Assembly (NCBI GenBank): GCA_902800345.1
Contig: CADCDO010000019.1
Span: 25,852 to 89,851, forward strand
DNA: 64,000 bases
Source of the DNA: Fibrobacter succinogenes
GTDB taxonomy: Bacteria; Fibrobacterota; Fibrobacteria; Fibrobacterales; Fibrobacteraceae
Reading direction: 5' to 3'
The position numbers and the translations under genes are program-made. The notes under the pieces are model-generated. The model was not told the DNA's origin. It did not search any database and saw nothing but the letters and a program-made list of their open reading frames with translations. Below, in pieces: positions 53,190 through 60,822 of this stretch (the first letter of the stretch is position 1; each line of letters starts with the position of its first letter).

Positions 53190-53654
53190 CTAACTAACAT
53201 CCATTGAATAGTACTTTAGCGTTACACTCTCTATAGCGACTTCGCTTTTTTCCGCATTAAGCGGCTGTATTTTCCACTTTATAGGATAAGCTTCACTAAA
53301 AGTCCATGACGCCACTGGACAATCCGATTCATCCAAAAGCATTACGACAATCAATTTGGGCTGAATACGACCCGTCTTTAACGGAGCGTTTATACATTCC
53401 TTACACCATAAGAAAAATGGATCTTCGACTTTCAGCATGCCGCGTTTCAATATAAGATTCTCATATTTTTTTGATATAGGAACATGATAACAATGGGAAT
53501 CATCGCCCCCCGATACAACCCGTTCGACCTCCATCGAAGCTTCAATTCCATCCACTTCATTAAACGATGTAGCTAATCCATCAATAACCACGCGAAAGTG
53601 AAACGAAACTGGATGGATCCAGTCTTCAACGCCAGATATATCGAAGAGCGGCAT
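53190..53654 (-). CDS. eCIS inner tube protein 2 (Afp5-like)
   Basis: A gp19/T4-tube-like protein of 154 residues: VSFHFRVVIDGLATSFNEVD, then GIEASMEVERVVSGG and KYENLILKRGMLKVEDPFFL. The closing YPIKWKIQPLNAEKSEVAIE and SVTLKYYSMDVS are the usual tube C-terminus. In other eCIS systems two or three tube paralogues make different parts of the tube; the second copy often caps the baseplate end. It is followed eight bases later by the DUF5908-like gene. Confidence 0.93.
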   Translation of the reverse strand: MPLFDISGVEDWIHPVSFHFRVVIDGLATSFNEVDGIEASMEVERVVSGGDDSHCYHVPISKKYENLILKRGMLKVEDPFFLWCKECINAPLKTGRIQPKLIVVMLLDESDCPVASWTFSEAYPIKWKIQPLNAEKSEVAIESVTLKYYSMDVS

Positions 53655-53665
53655 GATTCTACCTA

Positions 53666-54127
53666 CTAACCATTCGAGATTTCAAGACCTTCGTGAACAA
53701 TTTCGATGGATTCAATCGCAACGTTGTTATCGTCGGACTTCATACCATCGGTACTGATCTTTGTCGGCCAAGCATTCTTGAGAGTCCAAGTCATCGTTGG
53801 ATTATCAGTTTCATCAAGAAGACTAATCGTAACGGTAATACGTTCGATAGTGTTCATCTTGATTTTCGAGTACCAATCCCAGAACTTGTTATCGCCCTTA
53901 AAAATGCCCTTCTTCATCGTTACGTTATCGTAAGTCATGAGACCCGGCATTTTCACAACAGAGTAAATGCTACTATCGCCAGAGCGGTACTTGATTTCAT
54001 CCGCTTTCGCAGAAAGTCCAGTAACTTCCTGGAAAGACATTTGAACGTTGCCCCACTTTACGAGAAAGTGGAATTTCGGCATGGGCCATATGCTTGCACT
54101 TTGAGCTGCGCCATTTTCATCAGCCAT
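53666..54127 (-). CDS. eCIS inner tube protein 1 (Afp1-like)
   Basis: Main tube subunit candidate, 153 residues, of the gp19-like family: WPMPKFHFLVKWGNVQMSFQ, EVTGLSAKADEIKYRSGD, TYDNVTMKKGIFKGDNKFWD, TVTISLLDETDNPTMTWTLK, NAWPTKISTDGMKSDDNNVA and IESIEIVHEGLEI at the end. It forms stacked hexameric rings inside the sheath and is expelled with the payload on contraction. It lies between the sheath gene and the second tube gene, the standard order. Confidence 0.95.
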   Translation of the reverse strand: MADENGAAQSASIWPMPKFHFLVKWGNVQMSFQEVTGLSAKADEIKYRSGDSSIYSVVKMPGLMTYDNVTMKKGIFKGDNKFWDWYSKIKMNTIERITVTISLLDETDNPTMTWTLKNAWPTKISTDGMKSDDNNVAIESIEIVHEGLEISNG

Positions 54128-54142
54128 ATTAATTACCCCCTA

Positions 54143-55699
54143 TTACGATTTCTGTTGCTGTTGTTGGAATGTGAGTTCGATAAATTCTGCCGGGCGGATC
54201 AGAGCCACCTTGACGGTCACTCTCAAAATGCCTTCGAGAATATCTTCAGGAGTCATGGTATCGCCAAGACCGACATGGACTTCGTATGCGTCATCCGGAG
54301 AAGTTCCAGCAAGGCCGCCTCGCTTCCAAATTCCATTGAGGAAGTTCGCGATCATGTTCTTCATCGTAAGCCATGTCGTTGCGGTATTGGCATCGAACAC
54401 GTAAGCCTTGGATGCCTGCTTGATGGATTCTTCAAGCATGATCATCGTGCGGCGAACGTTCACATAGCGCCAATCGAGGCTGTTGCCATCGAGCGTACGT
54501 GCGCCCCAGACCTTGATACCGTCGCCCACAAAGTAGCGGATGGCGTTCACGGCCTTACCGTTCAGCGGAACGTTCAAGTCTTCCTGTTCGTCGTTGGTCA
54601 AATTGACCGCCGGAGAAACAACAGCGTTCACACCAACGTTTGCCGGAGCCTTCCAGACGCCTTCGTTATTATCGACACGGGTATAAATGCCGGCCATTGC
54701 AGCAGAAGGAGCCATCAAGTTGAGCATTTCGCTCATGTTGTTCATCATGGCTGCATACTTCGGGCAAACCACCTTCAAGGTGTTGTGCAAATCCGTCGGA
54801 TCATCCTGTGCTGCGTCAAATTTACTTAGCTTCTTGAAGAAACTTACAAGTTCGGCTTCGCGCTTGGACAAATTCGACACGTCGTCATCGAGCGTCTTGA
54901 GGGTCGGCACCACAGACTGAGCAAGATCCAAAGCGAGCTTTGCATAAGCATCGTCAGCCGGGTCAATATTGGCAAACGAGACTTCGTTCGGAGAAACGAT
55001 ATTCGTGTGGATCCACGGGTAATAAGCGGCACCGTACTTGAGGAACGAGGTCACGCCTTCGCGGAACGCATTAATGCATTCCAGAGGTTCCTTGTAACCG
55101 TCAAACACGTCGAGAATTGCAAAACGGTTCTGCATATCATTGCAATGCTTAAGCAATTCATTCTGGACGCTTGCGCATTCAGAAGCATCCTTCAAAGAGA
55201 CAGCATCCGGCACAAGCATAATCGTCGGTTCCTGTTCCTTGACAAACGGAGTAATGCCCTTGAGCAATACATCCTTGTCGATTTCCTTATCGTAACCGCC
55301 AACAGAGCAGATGTAGCAAGCCGCGCCACCGTTCTGGAAGAAGATACGCATGGAATCGTAAAGACGGTACATCGTCTTTGCGGTAAGGCCTGCCTTGCCA
55401 CCTTCGCTCTTCGCTTCGGAAGAACCTTCTGATTCTTCATCGGTATTTTCAGAAGCGGGGGCAGCATTAGCAACGGCGCCATAAGTAAATCTTATGGACG
55501 GAGCGCCACCGAAGATGTTAAGATATTCAGCAAAGGAAGTAATGCGGAAGGGCTTGTTTGTCAAGTCCTTTCCATTGTATTCCGCCTTTTCGGTATAGCC
55601 GATAAATGCAGGAATAGCGGTTGCAACTTCCACCACCGAGCCCGGGAATGCATCTTTCTCGACGAGATAGACGCCCGGAGTTTTGTATGATGTTGGCAT
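54143..55699 (-). CDS. eCIS contractile tail sheath (Afp2-like)
   Basis: Sheath protein of 518 residues that contracts to drive the tube. The start MPTSYKTPGVYLVEKDAFPG has the invariant TPGVYxxE motif, followed by AIPAFIGYTEKAEYNGK. The C-terminal core is conserved: WGARTLDGNSLDWRYVNVRR, TMIMLEESIKQASKAYVFDA, then NFLNGIWKRGGLAG and VALIRPAEFIELTFQQQQQ. A Glu/Ser-rich insertion (NTDEESEGSSEAKSEGGKAG) near residue 85 is probably surface exposed. There is a single sheath gene, whereas some eCIS have two or three. Confidence 0.96.
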   Translation of the reverse strand: MPTSYKTPGVYLVEKDAFPGSVVEVATAIPAFIGYTEKAEYNGKDLTNKPFRITSFAEYLNIFGGAPSIRFTYGAVANAAPASENTDEESEGSSEAKSEGGKAGLTAKTMYRLYDSMRIFFQNGGAACYICSVGGYDKEIDKDVLLKGITPFVKEQEPTIMLVPDAVSLKDASECASVQNELLKHCNDMQNRFAILDVFDGYKEPLECINAFREGVTSFLKYGAAYYPWIHTNIVSPNEVSFANIDPADDAYAKLALDLAQSVVPTLKTLDDDVSNLSKREAELVSFFKKLSKFDAAQDDPTDLHNTLKVVCPKYAAMMNNMSEMLNLMAPSAAMAGIYTRVDNNEGVWKAPANVGVNAVVSPAVNLTNDEQEDLNVPLNGKAVNAIRYFVGDGIKVWGARTLDGNSLDWRYVNVRRTMIMLEESIKQASKAYVFDANTATTWLTMKNMIANFLNGIWKRGGLAGTSPDDAYEVHVGLGDTMTPEDILEGILRVTVKVALIRPAEFIELTFQQQQQKS

Positions 55700-55716
55700 T
55701 TATGATTCTCCTATTT

Positions 55717-56451
55717 TTATGGATTAACAAAACATTCAGCGACAATGGCACTCGTCCCATCGTCAAGACACGCCTTGGCCAGCGTCTTTCCACTTGCATT
55801 CGGCAAAGTTTTCATTAGCACCTTCGAAGTTGCCGAATCAAGCAGCCGAAACCGTGAAGGAGCTCCGCTCACAATCGGAATTTCATTCCGCGAAATGTAA
55901 AGCGATAAACGCGTTGATTTTTCCACACAGTCAAACATCACCGGATTATCCGTTTTCGATGAATCACTGATAAATAAGTCCCGTTCCGCAAAAATCCCGG
56001 AAACGCAATAGCACCACCTCAGTTTCTTTGTCGGAACATTCACCGTGCATTCGATCGTTTTATTCGGTTCCAAATGGAGTTCAAGCGCAAAGACCACTCC
56101 GAACATCAGCTGCAACTCTGGCATGGAATCTTTTTTACGCCCTTCGAAATGCGTCTTTTTTTTGCTAAAAACAACCGCCGTCGGAAACTCGTCATGCGCA
56201 ATGCCATCAAAATTCGTCACGTTCCAAATTTCCGCAATAGAGGGCTTGACATAAAAGAAGAGCGTCATGTTTTCAGTAACCGCCCCAGCAGGAGATATAA
56301 GCCGCACCTTTCCATCGTAAACGCGGCATAAAATCTGTTCACGTTTCATGATTTCAGCCGTTTCTGCTGACGGCACCACATTAAAGCCACACGAGCTTCC
56401 ATTGTAATATTCATGACAAAGTGAAACATCTACAATTCTAACGTATTCCAT
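55717..56451 (-). CDS. Uncharacterised eCIS protein between DUF4255 and sheath genes
   Basis: A 244-residue protein, not recognised. It starts MEYVRIVDVSLCHEYYNGSS and has beta-strand-rich segments (KVRLISPAGAVTENMTLFFY, LMFGVVFALELHLEPNKTIE, LRWCYCVSGIFAERDLFISD). It ends in ACLDDGTSAIVAECFVNP. The ATG overlaps the stop of the DUF4255 gene (TGATG), so the two are coupled. Conserved proteins of similar size occupy this spot in some Bacteroidota eCIS clusters, from memory. No enzyme or fibre motif is seen; it may be a structural or collar part of the particle. Confidence 0.7.
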   Translation of the reverse strand: MEYVRIVDVSLCHEYYNGSSCGFNVVPSAETAEIMKREQILCRVYDGKVRLISPAGAVTENMTLFFYVKPSIAEIWNVTNFDGIAHDEFPTAVVFSKKKTHFEGRKKDSMPELQLMFGVVFALELHLEPNKTIECTVNVPTKKLRWCYCVSGIFAERDLFISDSSKTDNPVMFDCVEKSTRLSLYISRNEIPIVSGAPSRFRLLDSATSKVLMKTLPNASGKTLAKACLDDGTSAIVAECFVNP

Positions 56452-57032
56452 CAAGCCATCCCCAATTCCGGATTTTCCGGAAACCTTACCACATAAGGCT
56501 GGTAATAAGAGTAAGCGCCACCAAGAGCAACCGTTTTCATCCGGTACACTACAGATGGGACATACTTCGCACCAACCATCCCCCACAAATTATTCAATTC
56601 CTGCATATTCAAACATTCCATGTCGATGAAAAGTTTCTCCAAGCCATTTGGCATGTCAGGCCAACTTGTACGTTCGAATAAAGTATGGTCCTGAAAAAAT
56701 GAAATCGCCTTCGACAAATAACGCAGAGAATCCACATAGCTTCCCCCTTTGAAATTTGCAGCAAGGACAAAATACAAGTTCAAATAGACCATTTTCGGAG
56801 GCACGACAGCCCTACCCCCGTGAACCTCAGGAGTAGTCGCACGGCTTTGCACCATGCTATCCCTCTCCAGATTCACAAGAAAAAGATTCAATTTATTCAC
56901 AGCACCTTCATATTCCTTTCCATCATTTTCAAGAATTTTAGAAACGACAACAAGATCTTCACGTACCGCCATGGTACGTCGCAAATGAAGATTCAGTTGC
57001 ATAGCCAAATACTGTAACGATGCTCCAATCAT
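56451..57032 (-). CDS. DUF4255 protein, eCIS tube terminator/cap (Afp16/Pvc16-like)
   Basis: First gene of the eCIS operon, 193 residues. It starts MIGASLQYLAMQLNLHLRRT, continues VVSKILENDGKEYEGAVNKL and VYLNLYFVLAANFKGGSYVD, and ends in PYVVRFPENPELGMA. The N-terminal helix and the SLRYLSKAISFFQDHTLF section are the DUF4255/Pvc16 pattern; in Afp and PVC this protein terminates the tube and controls its length. ATG 57032 is preferred to a TTG at 57038. Upstream there are inverted repeats that may regulate the whole operon. Its stop overlaps the start of the next gene. Confidence 0.92.
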   Translation of the reverse strand: MIGASLQYLAMQLNLHLRRTMAVREDLVVVSKILENDGKEYEGAVNKLNLFLVNLERDSMVQSRATTPEVHGGRAVVPPKMVYLNLYFVLAANFKGGSYVDSLRYLSKAISFFQDHTLFERTSWPDMPNGLEKLFIDMECLNMQELNNLWGMVGAKYVPSVVYRMKTVALGGAYSYYQPYVVRFPENPELGMA

Positions 57033-57062
57033 GTTCAATCAACCCAAGCAATACTCCAAAAC

Positions 57063-57082
57063 ATGCATACGTTTGTATGCAT
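57063..57082. promoter_or_regulatory. Inverted repeat before eCIS operon
   Basis: ATGCATAC, GTTT, GTATGCAT is a perfect 8-bp inverted repeat, 31 bases upstream of the first eCIS start codon. It may be an operator or a 5' leader hairpin. Confidence 0.5.
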
Positions 57083-57148
57083 TTCAACTCCACATTTGTA
57101 CGTAATTTATTTTTTTACCACAAAATAACTACTTCTACAAGACTTCGC

Positions 57149-57198
57149 AAATTGTAAAAATTATTTTTCTGTTTTTTTATTCTTCCATTTTACAATTT
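57149..57198. promoter_or_regulatory. Long-arm inverted repeat before eCIS operon
   Basis: AAATTGTAAAA (57149) and TTTTACAATTT (57188) form an 11-bp inverted repeat with a 28-base spacer. The AATTGTAAAAT motif recurs before the DUF4157 gene (35056). Confidence 0.4.
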
Positions 57199-57367
57199 AT
57201 GTATGACGTATTATATTGCGATCATTCCACACAAATTGAAAAAATTTATTTTCACACAAAAGTAAGTACAAATAAATTAACCTAAATTCATTCCGCAAAA
57301 AAAAATTTAAGGGTTAGTTTTTTTTGGGGAGCGCAAAGGAAACGGCATACAACTTAAAGTTTTCACA
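57199..57367. other. AT-rich intergenic region upstream of eCIS
   Basis: Very AT-rich spacer without coding sequence. It probably contains the eCIS operon promoter; a minus-strand TATTTTGT at 57120-57127 is a weak box candidate. Confidence 0.4.
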
Positions 57368-57396
57368 TAAAAAAAGCCCCAGCGTTTCAGCCGGGG
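57368..57396 (-). terminator. Terminator of the receiver-like gene
   Basis: On the minus strand CCCCGGC, a six-base loop and GCTGGGG (one G-U pair) are followed by a run of seven T. It separates the receiver-like gene from the eCIS operon. Confidence 0.8.
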
Positions 57397-57440
57397 ACGC
57401 AAAGTTTCCTTTACGCTACAATTTGTCGCTTACGCCATTA

Positions 57441-57899
57441 TTATGCGTGAATCTGCGTGCTGGCGCGTTCGATGTCGAACAGGCGGCGCAGGTTTTCGGC
57501 CTTGGCAGGTTCGCGTTCTTCGGGGAGCGTCAGAGGTCCCATGTTGATGGCGACCAGAATCGACCCCGGATAGTTGTTCACGCGCTTGATGAAATCGCTC
57601 ACGGACACGCCTTCGGTGTAAAAATCGACGACGAACGTATCCCAGTCGTCTTCTTCGAGCTGTTGCATCGCTTCAGCCTCGGTCTTGACAGCCTTGAAGT
57701 AGGCCCCCACAAGCAAATCCGAAAGGACTTCGAGGCAGGCCTCACGGCGAGCATCGTCCTCTTCCCAGATAAGGATGCGGCGGTCACTGTAGTCACGAAC
57801 TTGCGGAACAAAGTTTTCTTCGGCGTTCAATGCATCAAGCATCGCACCGTTCGCTTCGTCCATCTCTTCATCATCAAAATTATCGAAATCTTTAGCCAT
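57441..57899 (-). CDS. Degenerate receiver-like protein
   Basis: A 152-residue protein with an acidic N-terminal 40 residues (FDNFDDEEMDEANGAMLDAL), then a CheY-like domain: RRILIWEEDDARREACLEVL resembles the acidic pocket strand, and DTFVVDFYTEGVSVSDFIKR has an Asp at the phosphorylation position. The usual later Thr/Ser and Lys (strand 4 and 5) are not in place (GSILVAINMGPLTLPEE), so it may not be a working phosphoacceptor. No output domain is present. It lies just upstream of the eCIS operon on the same strand but is separated by a terminator. A TATATTTA box ends four bases before the ATG. Confidence 0.65.
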   Translation of the reverse strand: MAKDFDNFDDEEMDEANGAMLDALNAEENFVPQVRDYSDRRILIWEEDDARREACLEVLSDLLVGAYFKAVKTEAEAMQQLEEDDWDTFVVDFYTEGVSVSDFIKRVNNYPGSILVAINMGPLTLPEEREPAKAENLRRLFDIERASTQIHA

Positions 57900-57903
57900 A
57901 TTG

Positions 57904-57911
57904 TAAATATA
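57904..57911 (-). promoter_or_regulatory. -7 box of the receiver-like gene (leaderless)
   Basis: TATATTTA, then CAAT and ATG on the minus strand: 12 bases from the first T to the start. Confidence 0.5.
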
Positions 57912-58212
57912 GTAAAAAAGTGGTTAGTAGTCAGTGGTTGGTGGTTAGGAATTAGGTTACAGGTGACAGGTTTTAGGGGTTAGGTTTTAGGAGTTTGGTA
58001 TTAGGAGTGTATTAGACGAAAGACGACAACCAAACAAGGCGAGCGACGCGACCAACACAGTTGGGCATGGCCGAGCCGAATGGTTGGTACATGAGCAAAG
58101 CGAATGTACAAAGACGAGAGACGAAAGATTTTTCACAGAATCCGTGCGAAGCACCATTATACCACTCTCGTCTCTAGCCTGTAGGCTCGTAGAGCCGTTC
58201 TTTCGTCTATGC
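57912..58212. repeat. Repeat cluster between receiver-like gene and ruvX
   Basis: It begins with degenerate GTTAGTAGT/GGTTAGG tracts (57918-58010). Several TAGACGAAAGA/TCTTTCGTCTA repeats in both directions follow (58013-58030, 58110-58130, 58165-58212). No gene was seen in this 300-base stretch. Confidence 0.65.
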
Positions 58213-58217
58213 GGGGC

Positions 58218-58631
58218 TTAGCCACGCTCGTCGAACCAGCGCTGGAGTATTATCGCGGCGGCGGTGCGGTCGATAATGGCCTTGTTCTTCTGTTTTTTCT
58301 TTTTACTCAGGTAAGACGTGAATTCCTGCGCCTGCACGCTGGAGTACGATTCATCCTGCGTATGGATTTTCATTCCCGGGAAGCGGAGCGCCAAATCCTT
58401 GATGAAAGCCTCGACCACCACGTTTTTTCCGTCCTTGCGGCCATCCGGGTGGTAGGGCATCCCGACGACGAACTCGTCAATCTTGTTGATGCGCACGAGC
58501 TGGTCCAGTCGCTCGAACAGGTTCGTCGTTTTTTGGTCAATCGTCTCGCGCGAAAACGCCATCTTGAGCTCGGAATCGCCAAATGCGACCCCGACGCGAT
58601 GCTCTCCGTAATCCAAAGCCAAGTAATTCAC
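58218..58631 (-). CDS. ruvX: RuvX/YqgF, pre-16S rRNA nuclease (Holliday junction resolvase-like)
   Basis: RNase H-fold protein of 137 residues from GTG 58631. The start motif NYLALDYGEHRVGVAFGD has the first Asp of the fold, and VVGMPYHPDGRKDG and IHTQDESYSSVQAQEF carry the second acidic site. The last Asp is in NKAIIDRTAAAIILQRW. YqgF matures 16S rRNA in E. coli. The longer frame beginning at 58676 adds residues not seen in the family. The GTG start is also supported by a TATATTTAG box ending four bases before it, so the mRNA may be leaderless. Its downstream end abuts the repeat cluster. It is divergent from typA. Confidence 0.9.
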   Translation of the reverse strand: MNYLALDYGEHRVGVAFGDSELKMAFSRETIDQKTTNLFERLDQLVRINKIDEFVVGMPYHPDGRKDGKNVVVEAFIKDLALRFPGMKIHTQDESYSSVQAQEFTSYLSKKKKQKNKAIIDRTAAAIILQRWFDERG

Positions 58632-58636
58632 GTCAC

Positions 58637-58644
58637 TAAATATA
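58637..58644 (-). promoter_or_regulatory. -7 box of ruvX (leaderless)
   Basis: TATATTTA then GTGAC and GTG on the minus strand, 13 bases from the first T to the start codon. Confidence 0.5.
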
Positions 58645-58685
58645 GAATACGAGCGCCAAATATTGCATTTTTCCACTCATTTTTC

Positions 58686-58693
58686 TATCTTTG
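58686..58693 (+). promoter_or_regulatory. TAnnTTTG box of typA
   Basis: TATCTTTG matches TAnnTTTG exactly. It lies 33 bases before the typA ATG, in the divergent ruvX-typA gap. Confidence 0.55.
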
Positions 58694-58725
58694 CGCGCGA
58701 AATTAACGACAACGATGGATAATAT

Positions 58726-60561
58726 ATGGATCAATCAAAAATCAGAAACGTAGCCATCATCGCACACGTTGACCACGGCAAGACAACGCTTGTGGACCAG
58801 CTCCTGAAGCAGTGCGGAACCTTCCACGAAGGCGAAGAAGTCAACGAACGAGTGATGGACTCCGACAACCTTGAACGCGAACGCGGCATTACCATCCTCT
58901 CCAAGAACACGAGCGTGATGTACAAGGGATACCGCGTGAACATCGTCGATACCCCGGGGCACGCCGACTTCGGTGGCCAGGTGGAACGCGTGCTCGGTAC
59001 GGTTGACGGTGTGCTTCTGGTTGTCGACGCTTTCGAAGGCCCCATGGCCCAGACGCGTTTCGTGACCCAGAAGGCCCTGGAACTCGGCCTTACCCCGATC
59101 ATCGTCGTAAATAAAATCGACCGCGACGGCTGCAACCCGCTCCTCGCTTTGGACAAGGTCTTCGACTTGTTCTGCGAACTCGACGCGAGCGAAGAACAGC
59201 TCGACTTCGACAAGGTGTTCGGTAGCGGCCGCAAGGGCATCTGCCGCGCCGAGATGGAAGACCCGGATGGCGACTTCAGCATCCTCATGGACAAGATCAT
59301 CCAGCGCATCCCGGCACCGAAGGGCGACCCGAACGGCGAGCCGCTCCTCCAGATTGCCTCCCTCGAATATTCCAGCTTCCTTGGCCGTTTGGCCGTTGGC
59401 CGCGTGCAGCAGGGAACGTTCAAGCCCAACCAGACTTACGCGCAGACGTTTACCGACGGAAGCGTCAAGACGATCCGTCCGCAGAAGATTCTCCGCTACG
59501 AAGGCCTCACCCCGAAGCCGGTCGACGAAGCCGGTCCGGGCGACATCATCTTGATTGCAGGCCTCGACACGTTCGATATCGGCGATACCATCAGCGCGAC
59601 GAACAACCCGCAACACCTCCCCCGCATCCATATCGACCCGCCGACCATCTCCATGCTCTTCACGGTGAACACTTCGCCTTTGGCCGGCAAGTACGGCGGA
59701 AAGTTCATGACGGGTAACCAGCTCCAGGAACGTCTGGAACGCGCCCACATGGCGGACCCCGCCCTCCTCGTCGAAAAGGTCGACGGCGCATCCACTTTCA
59801 AGGTGTCGGGCCGTGGCATTTTGCACCTCACGATTCTCGTCGAGAACATGAGACGCGAACTTTACGAATTCACGATCGGCTCTCCGCAGGTGATTTTCCA
59901 CAACGACGAAAACGGCAAGCTTTTGGAACCGGTCGAAGACTTCAAGGTCGAAGTACCGAACGAATTCAGCGGCGCCTGCATCCAGGAAATCCAGCAGCGC
60001 AAGGGCGAAATGGTCAACATGACCACCGACGACAACGACCGCGTCACTCTCGAATTCATCGTTCCGAGCCGTGGCCTTATCGGTATCCGTCCGAAGCTGC
60101 TCTCGCTTTCGAAGGGTTATGCCGTCACGCAGTCGTTCTTCAAGGAATACCAGCCGTACAAGGGCGAAATTCCGGCCCGCGTCAACGGCGTGCTCATCGC
60201 GAAGGAACCGGGCGAAGCCGCCAGCTACGCTCTCTCCAAGCTCGAAGATCGTGGTTACCTCATCATTGGTCCGGGTGCCGAAGTTTATCCGGGCATGATC
60301 GTGGGCGAACACAACCGCGACGTGGATATCACCGTGAACGTCACGAAGGGCAAGCACCTCACCAACATGCGTGCCGCCGGTTCCGATGACAACATCCAGC
60401 TCACGCCGTACCGCCGCCTGACTCTCGAAGAATGCGTCACCTTCATCAACGAAGACGAATGCATCGAGATTACGCCGGAAGTGCTGCGCCTCCGCAAGAC
60501 CGAACTCGACCCGATCAAGCGTAAGCAGCTCTCCAAGCGCCCGGCTGAAGACGACGATTAA
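58726..60561 (+). CDS. typA: Ribosome-associated GTPase TypA/BipA
   Basis: Translational GTPase of 611 residues, the usual BipA length, which binds the 70S ribosome and supports large-subunit assembly and stress adaptation. G1 [16 protein letters not shown], switch [16 protein letters not shown]3 [15 protein letters not shown]4 NKIDRDGC are all present. The second domain and the EF-G-like domains III and V follow ([35 protein letters not shown]), and the C-terminal domain has [20 protein letters not shown] and the end [15 protein letters not shown], typical of TypA. A terminator follows. Confidence 0.97.
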   Translation: MDQSKIRNVAIIAHVDHGKTTLVDQLLKQCGTFHEGEEVNERVMDSDNLERERGITILSKNTSVMYKGYRVNIVDTPGHADFGGQVERVLGTVDGVLLVVDAFEGPMAQTRFVTQKALELGLTPIIVVNKIDRDGCNPLLALDKVFDLFCELDASEEQLDFDKVFGSGRKGICRAEMEDPDGDFSILMDKIIQRIPAPKGDPNGEPLLQIASLEYSSFLGRLAVGRVQQGTFKPNQTYAQTFTDGSVKTIRPQKILRYEGLTPKPVDEAGPGDIILIAGLDTFDIGDTISATNNPQHLPRIHIDPPTISMLFTVNTSPLAGKYGGKFMTGNQLQERLERAHMADPALLVEKVDGASTFKVSGRGILHLTILVENMRRELYEFTIGSPQVIFHNDENGKLLEPVEDFKVEVPNEFSGACIQEIQQRKGEMVNMTTDDNDRVTLEFIVPSRGLIGIRPKLLSLSKGYAVTQSFFKEYQPYKGEIPARVNGVLIAKEPGEAASYALSKLEDRGYLIIGPGAEVYPGMIVGEHNRDVDITVNVTKGKHLTNMRAAGSDDNIQLTPYRRLTLEECVTFINEDECIEITPEVLRLRKTELDPIKRKQLSKRPAEDDD

Positions 60562-60593
60562 TCAGCGCGCGATAGAATCTAATGGATATAAAG

Positions 60594-60620
60594 AAGCCCC
60601 GCAAATTGCGGGGCTTTTCT
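60594..60620 (+). terminator. Terminator of typA
   Basis: AAGCCCCGCAA, A-free turn, TTGCGGGGCTT followed by TTCTTG. The stem is perfect over 11 bp. Confidence 0.9.
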
Positions 60621-60640
60621 TGTGCCAAGAAGCAAGCATT

Positions 60641-60822
60641 TCTGCGCTACGCTCGCCTCATTGCTAGGGGACTAGTCCCTCGCCAATCGGCTCGGCAATA
60701 GAACACGCTAGCGGTTCTGCTGCGCTCGCCTCATTGCTAGGGGACTCCTACGGAGTCCCTCGCCAATCGGCTCGGCAATGCAGAAATGCAAGCATTTCTG
60801 CGCTGCACTCGCCTCATTGCTA
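60641..60822. repeat. Three-copy intergenic repeat ending at a FISUMP stop codon
   Basis: Units of about 60 bases, each with GCTCGCCTCATTGCTAG and, in the first two, a hairpin (GGGACT...AGTCCC) and TCGCCAATCGGCTCGGCAAT. Copies begin at 60641, 60716 and 60797 (partial). The third ends in CTAG, inside which lies the stop codon of the minus-strand FISUMP gene. Confidence 0.8.

Noticed and set aside
42164..57032. Type VI secretion system or prophage
   Set aside because: No TssJLM, TssB/C pair, ClpV, or phage head, terminase, portal or integrase genes are visible. DUF4255, the Afp15-like ATPase and the tape-measure-type gene indicate eCIS.
58735..60357. A 540-codon minus-strand frame opposite typA
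   Set aside because: The text is Asp/Val/Phe-rich without motifs, and typA on the plus strand is unambiguous.
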